From an uncultured Cytophagales bacterium (GTDB lineage Bacteria; Bacteroidota; Bacteroidia; Cytophagales; Thermoflexibacteraceae), in contig CALHUI010000014.1 of NCBI GenBank assembly GCA_938039675.1, forward strand, positions 62,001 through 126,000: a stretch of 64,000 nt of DNA. Direction: 5' to 3'. Each line of letters begins with the position of its first letter. The stretch's first letter is position 1. Shown piece by piece: positions 45,251-54,470 of the stretch. The notes beneath the pieces are model-generated. The model was given only the letters and a program-made list of their open reading frames with translations, was not told the DNA's origin and ran no database searches. Made by a program: the position numbers and the translations under genes.

Positions 45251-48200
45251 TTACTGCGCCCCAACTACTACTTTCAACTGTTGGCGTTTGATGTTGCCGT
45301 CCAAGTCAAAGAGTTCAATCATGAGCAAATAAGGACCAATGCGGGCTTTTGCGCCGTTGTCGGTTGTGCCGTCCCACGAAAGGAACATGCCCGGTGCTAC
45401 GGTTTGTTGATTGAGCAGGGTGCGCATCGGTCTGCCCGCCGTATCAAAAACCTTGATAGTAGCCACTCCGCCTGTTGCCGCACAGTCCAAATGCAAGAGC
45501 ATAAAATCCTGAAAGCCGTCGCCATCAGGGGTAAACACCTGATTTTCAATGCGGAAACAATCTTTCAGCGTGCTTAGTGCGCTTTGCCGTTCCGATTGAG
45601 AGTTCAGGTAAGTAGGCGTACCGAAAAACGGTGCGGCAGCTGAAAACCAATTGTTGTGGTCTTGCGTAGGCGCGTTGAATGAAATTCGCTCTAAGGATAC
45701 ACCCTCTTTGCGCTCCAAGAGTGGAAAATGCCAACGTTCTTCATAGTCTAACCTGTCCATCATCACACCTTGCGGGGTGAGCAAGCGCACCGAACCGTCA
45801 CGGTCGTTGAAAGAAGGTAGGTTTACCGTTTGCACCAAAGAGTCAATCGTGCGGCTGTATTGCTGTTTCAACTTAGATAAATCGGGTGTCAGCACCAAGT
45901 AGCTCTGCGGCTGCATGATGCGCATCTCCGTTGTGATGACGCGATTAGTGGTTGCGTTGGCAATCACCCAATTTTGCAGGTTAATGAACTTGTCGGACTT
46001 GTTGTAAATTTCTACAAAGTCCACCCCGTTGGGCGGCGGATTGAAGAGTATTTCGTTGATAATCAGGTCGCCTAAGGCTGCCTCTTGCGGCACAACAAAC
46101 GGAGCAACGGGCGAATTGAACAGTGTATTGCCCGCACAATCGCGCAGGTTGCGGATTTGCAGGGCAGCCCGTTCGCCCGGGGCAAGCACTTGCGGCAAGG
46201 TGAGTACCACCTCATCGGGCTGTGCATAGCGGAAAGTAATCGCACTGATAATCAGCGAATTATTAAGCAGATAAACTGCCTGTACGGCTGCCAAACTGTC
46301 AATGGCTTCGCTGAAAACCACGCGCACGGTGCGACCGTCCGCTGTTTCTACACGCTGAATCTGCGGCGGTTGGCTGTCGGTCAGAGTGCTGCGGATGCTG
46401 TTTGGGGCAGCAGGCGTACCCCCCGACGGATGTTCGGAAGCCTCCCAGTTCGCACTCCCCGCACAAGGGTTGTTTGTGTCGCGCATTTCCAAGCTCCAAC
46501 CGCCGTCGCGTTTTTGTGCATCGCTTATCCAAGTGGCGCGGTAGGCAACCTGATGCAAGAGCAAGCCTTGTGCATTGCGCAATTGTATCACGTCGGAAGT
46601 GTTGCTCAATGCTGCCCAGCGGTTCGGGGCAACTACGCGGTCTTCGGGCAAAAAGGCACGGAAAGCCGCCGCCGAACTGCTCGGGCATACCATCATGTAG
46701 CTTTGCGGCAGGATGTTCATATCGGGCAGCACGCCCGTTGTGCCATTGGCATTGCTCAAACGCAAGCCGTTGATGCTCAATACTTTATTGCTTGCATTAA
46801 AAATTTCCACATATTCCGATTCGGGCAAACCCACAACGGGCGAAGGGTCGGGCATGAGTTCGGTTATCAACAGCTCAAACTTTTGCGGCGTTGCGCCCAA
46901 ACCGAAGTTAAAGCCTGCCTGCACAATCGCATTGCCGGAACAGTCGCGCACATGGCGGATGGTGAGGCGATTCAGTGCGCCGCGCTCCATAGGGCGAAAC
47001 AGTTGCAGTATGACGGTTTGCTCGTTCAAAACCTGCACAGAATCCGTAAGCAAGCCGTTGGTAAACAGGTAGTTAGCTCGCGACAACAGACTTGCGCTGT
47101 CCATCGGCTCGTTGAAGGTGATGCGCAACAACCGTTCGTTGAGCATGCGTACTTCCTGCACTTGCGGTGGCGTTTGGTCGGGGTTCGGGCGGCGCACGCT
47201 GTTTGTGCTGCCGGGCGTACCGCCTCTTTCATCAACGGATGACGCCCAATTGCTCGCTTGTTGGCAAGGTTGGTCGGTGTCAATCATTTCTAAGCTCCAA
47301 CCTCCGTCGCGTTTGGCTGACTCGTGCCAACCGACTTGATAGTTGATGCCGTGAATCAGGTTGCCTAAATGCCTGATTTCCAGCAATTCGCCACTGTTAG
47401 AAAGGGCAGGAAAATTGGCAACACCCACCACCCGCGCCGAAGGAACGGCGGCGGCAATCTGCGCGGCGGCACTCGTATTTGCCAATACGATATAGCCGCG
47501 GGCGGCAATGACTATCGGCGGCAAGCGCAAACTGAAATTGCTCTCGGGCTTGGTGAAAGACACGCCCGCTAAGCTAATGAGCGCATCGGTATTGTTGTAA
47601 AGCTCAATGTACTCACGGTCAGGCAGTTGAACGGGCGGCGAAGGGTCAGACATGATTTCCGTGATGAGCAACTCGTGGCGAACAGGCGCACGACCGATGC
47701 CGAAAGTCGTTCGCAAACTGCTCGCGCTCAGCAGGTTGCCTGCACAATCGCGCAAATTTTCCGAAAGGATGACTTGGTACAAACGTCCCGCTTGCGGGGA
47801 TTCCGCCAAAGTCAGTCGCACGGTGCGGTTGTTTTGCAGTTCCAAACTGCGAATTGCAATGGCAGGTTCTATGCGATAATGAGCAAGCACAGCCAGCGCG
47901 GTGCTGTCCATTGTTTCGCTGAAAGTCAGCGTCAAGTTGCTGCCTGTTAATTGTACGTTTACAAGTTCGGGCGATGTGCGGTCGGGATTGGAAGCTGCCA
48001 CCGAATTGGGCTGCCCGGGCGTTCCTCCGCTCGGATGCACCGATGCCGTCCAGTTTTCCGATTCGCTGCAAAGGTTTTCGGTATCAATCATTTCTAAGCT
48101 CCAACCGCCATTTCGCTTCACGGGGTCGGTGTACCAATCTGCCCGATAGTTGACTTCGTGCAGCACTAACCCGTTGACGGACAGCGCCAAACGTTCGCCC

Positions 48201-51200
48201 GTATTGCTGAGCGAAGGAAAACTCGTAACGCCAATTACGCGCTGCGGCTCGGGGCGATGTAACAGGAAACTGTCCACTCGTGAAGTGGCACACAGTACGG
48301 CATATTGCCTCGGCGACAAGAACACATTCGGCAGACGGACGGTTGCATTGTCATCGCTCAATTGTACATTTTGAAGAGCGATGAGGTCATCGGAATTGTT
48401 GTAAATCTCAATAAATTCCGCCAACGGCAAGCCTACTTTGGGCGTTTCATCTGCCAAAATTTCAGTGATGAGCAACTCGCCGCGACGGGGATTGCGCCCG
48501 ATGCCTAAGTTTTGAGCAAAAGGAATCAACAGATTGCCCGCACAGTCGCGCAAGTTATTGATTTGCAGGCGATAAGTCAGTGCAGGGTTCAGCGGCTGCG
48601 CCAACAGCAAACGCACCTGACGGCGGTTTACAACCTGTATCTCGCGGATTTGCGCGCCTTGCGTAAGCGTGTAGGAAGCCGTTTGACGGATGGTTTCCGC
48701 CGAAATCAGTTCGGAAAACTGCACTTCAATTTCGCGCTCGTTGCGCGGCGTTGCCGATGTTACACGGGGCGGCGTGTTGTCTTGCACCGTGCCGCGTACC
48801 GAATTGGGCTGCCCGGGCGTGCCTCCGCTCGGATGCACCGAAGCCCGCCAATTTTGTTCCTCGGCGCAAAAGTTGGTCAGGTCAATCATTTCCAAGCTCC
48901 AACCGCTGCGTTGCTTGTCCGCATCGCCGTACCAAGCCGAAGAGTAGCGCACCGCGTCAATTTCAAAGCCTGCCGTATCGGTCAGGGAAAGTTGTGCGCC
49001 GCCGTCGGCTAAAACGGGAAAGCTCGTAACACCTACGCCGCGACTGCCGAAATTGGCGGCGCGGGTCGTGCTTGTCAGCACCAGCGATTCATTCGGCGCG
49101 ATGCTGCGGCTTGGCAGCGGGAATAGGCGCGTTTCATAGCCTAACTGAATGGTATTCAGGCGGATAAGGTCGCCCGTGAGGTTGGTAATTTCTATGTATT
49201 CGCCGCGATTGACCGTAATCGGGCTGCCCGCAGGCGGAACAGGGTTCGCCATGATTTCGCTGATGCGCAAATCGCGGGGGCGCACTCTTCTGCCAATGCC
49301 AATGCGTGTCGTATCGGGCGCAACATTGCCGATGCAGTCTGCTATGTTGTTGATAATCAACAGATATTGTTTTGCGCTGTCCAAAGGTGTCGAGAGGCGC
49401 AGGCGCACATTCAAAGTATCGGAAGGGGTAGCCGTTTGGATGTTTGGCGCACCTTCGCCCGAAAGGCGATAGTTGGCAGTGCGGGATAAAATCGTGCGGC
49501 TCACAGGCTCACTCATGCGGATTTGCAGCGTTTGCGCATCGGCAACCGTGAAAGAGGCAATGCGCGGCGGGGTCTTGTCGGGATGGTTGCCAAACAGTGA
49601 ATTTTGCTCGCCGGGCGTGCCGCCGCGTTCGTCGGTTGAGGCATACCAATTGTTGGCAGCCTCGCAGCTATTTTCCTGTAAATCAATGCGTTCTAACGTC
49701 CAGCCGCCGTTGCGTTTCACCGCATCGCGATACCATGTATCGCTGTAACGCAGCGAATCAATCACATTGTCGTCCATGTCCAACAGGCGAATGCTTTCGC
49801 CCGAATTAGTCAGCGCACGCCACGAACTTAACCCAATGACGCGCCCGAAGGGCTCAAAAGATGCAACCGCATTGGCAGGGCAAAGGATGATGTACTCGCC
49901 CGGCGCAATGATGCCTTCGCCTAATGCTGTCGCATCCGACTCATCGGCGAACTTGATGCCCAGCAGGTCAAAAGGCGTAGAGGAAGCGTTATAAATTTCT
50001 ATAAATTCGCTTTCAGGCAGTGCCACAACGGGCGTAGGGTCTGCCATAATTTCGTTGATAATCAACTCGTTGGGGCGCGGTTGCGGTGGTCGGCGGAAGG
50101 TCAGCGTAGCGGCAGGCATAGTATTGCGCAAAACATCCTGCACATTTTGCACCGTCAGCGTGTAGCTGATACCGTCTTGCAAGCGGCTGCTCAACCTAAG
50201 TTCTACCTGTGCACCACGCAGTACGGCACTTGTCGGTCTGCCGATGCCGCTCGAAATATTGTAATGGTTCAAGGCTTCGGCAGTGGCGCGGTCTAAGGCT
50301 TTATTGAAAACAACCAAAATGCGGTCGGGGGCAAGCACGCGCACGGCAGTAGCCTGCGGCGGTCGGCGGTCTAAACTGAACTCATGCACCGACTGCGGCA
50401 CATAGCGGCGACAAGCCGCCTCAAATCCACCCAGCGTAACGGTATAGTTCTGATTTTCAATGAAATCATCGGCAAAAAACAGCGTTACAACGGCAGGATT
50501 TTGCGTACTGCGCACGGCAGAAACAGGCTTCCGATTTATATCGCCGTTGAGGAAATAGTTGTTTTCATCCTGTACCGCAGCGGCAGGCATTTCTTCAGAA
50601 AATACAATTTCTAACAACTTGGAAGTACGCGGAAAAACCTGTGTAACGTAGGTTTTGAAAGTCAGGTTTTGAGCGGTAGGCTGCATGGTGTTGCCGTTCA
50701 AATCTGCCACATTGCGCACAGTCAGCGTATAGCTTTGCCCCTGCACCATCGGGTTGGGGTAGGTCAGCCGCACAATTTCGGGGGAAACCACCTGCACCGT
50801 AGGCACACCGCTGATGCCCGCAAGCGCATAACTACTTGCCAATGAAGCAGTTGCCACCTGTACGGGTTCGGTAAATCGCACCTCAATTTGGCGACTGTTG
50901 AGAATAAAGGCTTCGCCGACTTTGGGGGCAACGGTGTTAAAGGTGCGCGATTGAACCGTTACCCGATTACCGCCCAAATCGGCTATGTTACTGATTTGCA
51001 GGCTGAAATTCTTATCATCGGGCAATGGTGCGGCGGTTGTCAAGTAAGCTATCGTCGGGTTTACGGGGCAAATCGCTGCCGATGCAAGGCTAATTACCTG
51101 ACTATCTGTTGTATTGGTTAATTCAAAATTTGCCGGAACGATGCTTGTTGCGTCTAAGGCTTCGCTGAATTGCAATTTTAAAACGGTTGATGAGCAATGC

Positions 51201-52840
51201 AAAAGTTGCTGCCATTCGGGCGCGTCAGGGTCGTAGCGAACGGCTATATTGTTGGTACTCATTGTATTGCCTGTCAAATCGCGCACACCTGCGATGCGCA
51301 ACGTCAGCGGCATATTGGCAGGTACAGGTTGGACAAAAGTGATGACCACAATGTGGGTATTAACAGGGTCGCGCTCTGCCCGTAACGGAAAACCGATGCC
51401 GTTGCTCAAAGAATAGTTATTGACCAATTGCGCCGTAATCGGCTCTACGGGTTCGGAAAAAGTAATTTCAATTTGTGTAGCCGAAAGAAACCGCCAGCCG
51501 GTTAGGTCATTGACCGTCGGGGCGCGGGTGTCGCGCTGAAAGATGATGCTTGCACTGCTCATTGCATTGCCCCAAAGGTCGCGCACGCCGTTGATTATCA
51601 GCGTCTGATTGCTGTTTTCGGGAAAGTTGGTATTAAAGAGCAAATGTACTAACGCAAGATTGGCAGCATCGCGGACGGCTGCCCGCGGCGGATTGCCGTT
51701 CCAAGAGTAATTGGCTAAGATGGTGGCACTTGTCTGTTCTACGGGTTCATCAAAGAGCACATCCAGTGACTGCGGCGCAACTACGGTCGCCCGCAGCACT
51801 TTGGGAGCTAAATTATCGGTGAAGGTAAAGGTAAAGTCGGGGATACTTGCCGATACGTTGCCGTAAATATCAGTGAGGTTTTGGCTTTGCAGCGTGTAGG
51901 TGTCGCCTGCCGCAAAGTCAAACGGGAAACTCACATACACGGAAAATTCGTCTTCGGCGGGCAGTACCTGCGTAGCCGCCACGCCCCCGATGGAAAACAC
52001 AGCCGACTGCCGCAGCGCGCCGATGTCCATCAATTCATTGAACCGCACCCGAATCTGGCGAATGTTTGAGCCATTGACGACGGTTACTGTTGTAGGAACG
52101 CCATCTGCATACGTCTGAATCGCCAAGTTATCTACCTGAAACATGGCATTGCGTCCTGCCGCACTGTATCGGTGATGAAAGCCGAAAAATTGCGTGGCGG
52201 TGTGGGTCTCGTCGGTTGCACTGCCTTGGTAAATATCATTGACAAAAACCAACCAACGCCCGCCCACCAAGCGAATCACCCGCACCCGAATCGGTTGCGG
52301 AAGCGTGCTTAGGTTGGTCAGCGTGCCACCCGATATATTCAAATTGCTATTTGCAGATATTCCGCTTCGCCACAACTCAATGTTATCCAACAGGCGCAGG
52401 TGATAGCCGTTGAGTGCGCCGTCTATATCAGCCGCATTACTCACCAAAAACACGCGCCCGTGGTTGTCGGCATTGACGTTGGTGGTATTCCAAGCCACAC
52501 CATTGTACCAAAAATCAAAACGCCACTCTAAAGGCTGGGCATTGAGGTTGCCTATGTTGAGCGGCGTTTGTGCATAAATGCGGCGTGTACCCGTACCCGT
52601 AGTCAGACCGTTTGCCCGCAGTACACGGTTGCTGCCCGAAAGTATCGGTGTTGTGAAAAACGGCGGCATTCCCGTAACAGGGTTTACCGTAACCGTTGTC
52701 CACACGGGGGCAGGGTTGCCCGATGTATAGCCGTCAAAATTATCGCTGAAAGGAATTTGAGCATAAGCTGCTGCGGACAGAGCAGTCATTATTACCACAA
52801 CCAACCAAAGGGATTTTTTCAGGATAGCAGTTAGTACCAT
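45251..52840 (-). CDS. Giant secreted protein with lamin-tail and Ig-like repeats
   Basis: 2529 residues from ATG 52840, which starts the signal peptide MVLTAILKKSLWLVVVIMTA, cleaved after AAYA; the frame upstream lacks signal features. Residues 30-260 resemble a concanavalin/LamG-like domain (FSDNFDGYTSGNPAPVWTT). Then come about eight SbsA-type Ig-like domains of 90-100 residues (ITFSEPVEPITAQLVNNYSL and VVFNKALDRATAEALNHYNI). From about residue 980, six lamin-tail domains (ELLITEIMSDPSPPVQLP, then YIELYNN) alternate with Ig-like domains. The C-terminal ~105 residues (VFTPDGDGFQDFMLLH to KVVVGAQ) resemble FlgD-like/gliding-motility C-terminal regions and probably form the sorting signal. 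Expected on the surface; likely adhesive or structural, no enzyme motif. Confidence 0.92.
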   Translation of the reverse strand: MVLTAILKKSLWLVVVIMTALSAAAYAQIPFSDNFDGYTSGNPAPVWTTVTVNPVTGMPPFFTTPILSGSNRVLRANGLTTGTGTRRIYAQTPLNIGNLNAQPLEWRFDFWYNGVAWNTTNVNADNHGRVFLVSNAADIDGALNGYHLRLLDNIELWRSGISANSNLNISGGTLTNLSTLPQPIRVRVIRLVGGRWLVFVNDIYQGSATDETHTATQFFGFHHRYSAAGRNAMFQVDNLAIQTYADGVPTTVTVVNGSNIRQIRVRFNELMDIGALRQSAVFSIGGVAATQVLPAEDEFSVYVSFPFDFAAGDTYTLQSQNLTDIYGNVSASIPDFTFTFTDNLAPKVLRATVVAPQSLDVLFDEPVEQTSATILANYSWNGNPPRAAVRDAANLALVHLLFNTNFPENSNQTLIINGVRDLWGNAMSSASIIFQRDTRAPTVNDLTGWRFLSATQIEITFSEPVEPITAQLVNNYSLSNGIGFPLRAERDPVNTHIVVITFVQPVPANMPLTLRIAGVRDLTGNTMSTNNIAVRYDPDAPEWQQLLHCSSTVLKLQFSEALDATSIVPANFELTNTTDSQVISLASAAICPVNPTIAYLTTAAPLPDDKNFSLQISNIADLGGNRVTVQSRTFNTVAPKVGEAFILNSRQIEVRFTEPVQVATASLASSYALAGISGVPTVQVVSPEIVRLTYPNPMVQGQSYTLTVRNVADLNGNTMQPTAQNLTFKTYVTQVFPRTSKLLEIVFSEEMPAAAVQDENNYFLNGDINRKPVSAVRSTQNPAVVTLFFADDFIENQNYTVTLGGFEAACRRYVPQSVHEFSLDRRPPQATAVRVLAPDRILVVFNKALDRATAEALNHYNISSGIGRPTSAVLRGAQVELRLSSRLQDGISYTLTVQNVQDVLRNTMPAATLTFRRPPQPRPNELIINEIMADPTPVVALPESEFIEIYNASSTPFDLLGIKFADESDATALGEGIIAPGEYIILCPANAVASFEPFGRVIGLSSWRALTNSGESIRLLDMDDNVIDSLRYSDTWYRDAVKRNGGWTLERIDLQENSCEAANNWYASTDERGGTPGEQNSLFGNHPDKTPPRIASFTVADAQTLQIRMSEPVSRTILSRTANYRLSGEGAPNIQTATPSDTLNVRLRLSTPLDSAKQYLLIINNIADCIGNVAPDTTRIGIGRRVRPRDLRISEIMANPVPPAGSPITVNRGEYIEITNLTGDLIRLNTIQLGYETRLFPLPSRSIAPNESLVLTSTTRAANFGSRGVGVTSFPVLADGGAQLSLTDTAGFEIDAVRYSSAWYGDADKQRSGWSLEMIDLTNFCAEEQNWRASVHPSGGTPGQPNSVRGTVQDNTPPRVTSATPRNEREIEVQFSELISAETIRQTASYTLTQGAQIREIQVVNRRQVRLLLAQPLNPALTYRLQINNLRDCAGNLLIPFAQNLGIGRNPRRGELLITEILADETPKVGLPLAEFIEIYNNSDDLIALQNVQLSDDNATVRLPNVFLSPRQYAVLCATSRVDSFLLHRPEPQRVIGVTSFPSLSNTGERLALSVNGLVLHEVNYRADWYTDPVKRNGGWSLEMIDTENLCSESENWTASVHPSGGTPGQPNSVAASNPDRTSPELVNVQLTGSNLTLTFSETMDSTALAVLAHYRIEPAIAIRSLELQNNRTVRLTLAESPQAGRLYQVILSENLRDCAGNLLSASSLRTTFGIGRAPVRHELLITEIMSDPSPPVQLPDREYIELYNNTDALISLAGVSFTKPESNFSLRLPPIVIAARGYIVLANTSAAAQIAAAVPSARVVGVANFPALSNSGELLEIRHLGNLIHGINYQVGWHESAKRDGGWSLEMIDTDQPCQQASNWASSVDERGGTPGSTNSVRRPNPDQTPPQVQEVRMLNERLLRITFNEPMDSASLLSRANYLFTNGLLTDSVQVLNEQTVILQLFRPMERGALNRLTIRHVRDCSGNAIVQAGFNFGLGATPQKFELLITELMPDPSPVVGLPESEYVEIFNASNKVLSINGLRLSNANGTTGVLPDMNILPQSYMMVCPSSSAAAFRAFLPEDRVVAPNRWAALSNTSDVIQLRNAQGLLLHQVAYRATWISDAQKRDGGWSLEMRDTNNPCAGSANWEASEHPSGGTPAAPNSIRSTLTDSQPPQIQRVETADGRTVRVVFSEAIDSLAAVQAVYLLNNSLIISAITFRYAQPDEVVLTLPQVLAPGERAALQIRNLRDCAGNTLFNSPVAPFVVPQEAALGDLIINEILFNPPPNGVDFVEIYNKSDKFINLQNWVIANATTNRVITTEMRIMQPQSYLVLTPDLSKLKQQYSRTIDSLVQTVNLPSFNDRDGSVRLLTPQGVMMDRLDYEERWHFPLLERKEGVSLERISFNAPTQDHNNWFSAAAPFFGTPTYLNSQSERQSALSTLKDCFRIENQVFTPDGDGFQDFMLLHLDCAATGGVATIKVFDTAGRPMRTLLNQQTVAPGMFLSWDGTTDNGAKARIGPYLLMIELFDLDGNIKRQQLKVVVGAQ
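46491..49704 (-). repeat. ~801-bp in-frame tandem modules inside the lamin-tail gene
   Basis: The 10-mer aagctccaac recurs at 46491, 47292, 48096 and 48894, with the variant aacgtccagc at 49695; spacings are 801, 804, 798 and 801 bases, all multiples of 3. Around 48001 and 48799 about 43 bases are identical except one. Each module encodes a ~267-residue unit of one lamin-tail domain plus one Ig-like domain. Evidence of duplication and divergence in phase. Confidence 0.8.
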
Positions 52841-52912
52841 GTTAATTGAATTGAGACTCAAAAATACGCTATTGGGCGCAAACCGGCAATCCAAAAGCGA
52901 GTCTTGATTGTT

Positions 52913-52920
52913 TATCTTTG
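52913..52920 (+). promoter_or_regulatory. Possible -7 element of the AAA-ATPase/nuclease gene
   Basis: TATCTTTG matches TAnnTTTG, 20 bases before the ATG at 52941, but no TTTG at the usual distance upstream is seen. Confidence 0.35.
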
Positions 52921-52940
52921 TAAAGAAGCCTTCCCGAGCC

Positions 52941-54464
52941 ATGCAACAACTGCAACCGCTTTCTACCGGACAACAGGAATTTTCCGTTATCAGAACACAA
53001 GGGATGACCTATGTGAATAAAACCGCATTCATCCTGCGCATCTTGCAAACCATGCAGTCTTTCTTCTTCCTTTCCCGTGCCCGAAGGCTCGGCAAGTCGT
53101 TGTTTATCAACACGTTGAAGGAACTTTTCTTGGGCAAAAAAGAACTTTTTGAGGGGCTGTACATCTACGATAAAATCCAATGGGAAACCTACCCCGTCCT
53201 GCATTTTGATTTCAACAACATAGATTTCAAAAATAAAGGACTCGGGCAGGCAATATACGACCGCTTGACAGCCATTGCAGCAAGCTACGGCATTGAACTT
53301 CAAGAAAAAACCATCGGCAGCATGTTCGCCGAACTGATGGCAACCCTGCACGAAAAAACGGGCAAACAGGTAGTCATTCTCATTGACGAATACGACAAAC
53401 CCACCACCGACGTGCTGGAAGTAGGCAACAACGCCAAAGCACACGAACACCGAAACATCCTGCGCAGCTTTTACGGAGTGGTCAAAGGCTCTTCGGCGCA
53501 TATTCGCCTGTTTTTCATGACCGGTATTTCGCGCTTTTCCAAACTCTCGCTGTTATCTGACCTGAACAACCTGACCGACCTGACCTACTTTTCCGACTTC
53601 CACAACATCTGCGGCTATACGCAAGAGGAACTTGAAACCAACTTTACCCCGCATCTGCAACACGTTGCCGATTATCAGGGTGTTTCTTTGGAAGAATTGT
53701 TGCAACAGGTCAAACGATGGTACAACGGCTACTCGTGGAACGGCAAGGCAAGGGTTTACAACCCTTATTCCGTGTTGCGTTTTTTGGATGCCAAAGAGTT
53801 TCGCAACTACTGGTTCGACAGTGGCACGCCCAAGTTTTTGATTGAAATACTCAAAAGCCGCATGGTGTACGATATTTCCGAAACGCAGGTAACCATGGCG
53901 GAAGCCGATAATTTCGACATCGACAATTTGAGTCCGGAAACCCTGCTCTTCCAAACGGGCTACCTGACCGTTAAGGAAATTGACGAATTCAGGATTTACA
54001 CGCTTGCTTACCCCAACTTGGAAGTGGAAGAATCCATGACGCAGTACATTCCGGCGGCTTATGCAGGCAATAACAAGACTTCGCTGGCTTATGAAATTGT
54101 CATAGTCGCAGAAAAAAACGACATAGAAGAACTCATTCAAACGATTAACACGCCGTTTGCCGCCATTCCGTACCAATTGCTTGACCAACACCGCGAACGG
54201 TATTTTCATGCCATCATTTTCCTTGCCTTCAAACTGTGCGGGTTTTACATCCAATCCGAAATCAGCATGGCGGCGGGGTGCATTGACGCGGTGATGCACT
54301 ACGAAAACCGCATCTACGTGTTTGAGTTCAAGCTCAACGATTCGGCAGAAAATGCCCTGCAACAGATTCGCCAAAAGGGCTGTTACAACGCTTATCGGAA
54401 TGAGGGCAAAGAAATTTACCTGCTCGGAATCGGCTTTGACGGGCAAACAAAATGGAACAAATAG
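52941..54464 (+). CDS. AAA-ATPase-like / PD-(D/E)XK nuclease domain protein
   Basis: 507 residues from ATG 52941 (MQQLQPLSTGQQEFSVIRTQ); earlier TTG in the same frame is unlikely. Typical of the AAA-ATPase_like (PF09820) plus PDDEXK_9 (PF08011) architecture: phosphate-binding loop SRARRLGKSLFINTL near residue 55, Walker B VVILIDEYDKPTTD near 150, FFMTGISRFSKLSLLSDLNN, CGYTQEELETNF and WYNGYSWNG in the linker, then a C-terminal nuclease-like domain with the Glu-x-Lys core in YVFEFKLNDSAENALQQI. Members are abundant in Bacteroidota, in variable copy number, and of unproven role. The next gene, an ATP-dependent DNA ligase, begins 6 bases after the stop, so the two are very probably co-transcribed. 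Confidence 0.85.
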   Translation: MQQLQPLSTGQQEFSVIRTQGMTYVNKTAFILRILQTMQSFFFLSRARRLGKSLFINTLKELFLGKKELFEGLYIYDKIQWETYPVLHFDFNNIDFKNKGLGQAIYDRLTAIAASYGIELQEKTIGSMFAELMATLHEKTGKQVVILIDEYDKPTTDVLEVGNNAKAHEHRNILRSFYGVVKGSSAHIRLFFMTGISRFSKLSLLSDLNNLTDLTYFSDFHNICGYTQEELETNFTPHLQHVADYQGVSLEELLQQVKRWYNGYSWNGKARVYNPYSVLRFLDAKEFRNYWFDSGTPKFLIEILKSRMVYDISETQVTMAEADNFDIDNLSPETLLFQTGYLTVKEIDEFRIYTLAYPNLEVEESMTQYIPAAYAGNNKTSLAYEIVIVAEKNDIEELIQTINTPFAAIPYQLLDQHRERYFHAIIFLAFKLCGFYIQSEISMAAGCIDAVMHYENRIYVFEFKLNDSAENALQQIRQKGCYNAYRNEGKEIYLLGIGFDGQTKWNK

Positions 54465-54470
54465 GATGAC

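Noticed and set aside
46085-47242. 385-codon rightward open frame inside the lamin-tail gene
   Set aside because: It is a mirror frame of the repeated coding sequence on the other strand; its product is low-complexity Arg/His/Cys-rich with no motif, and the opposite frame has clear domains and a signal peptide.
52913-52940. Full promoter for the AAA/nuclease gene
   Set aside because: Only the TAnnTTTG part is present; no TTTG at proper spacing, so it is listed as a possible element only.
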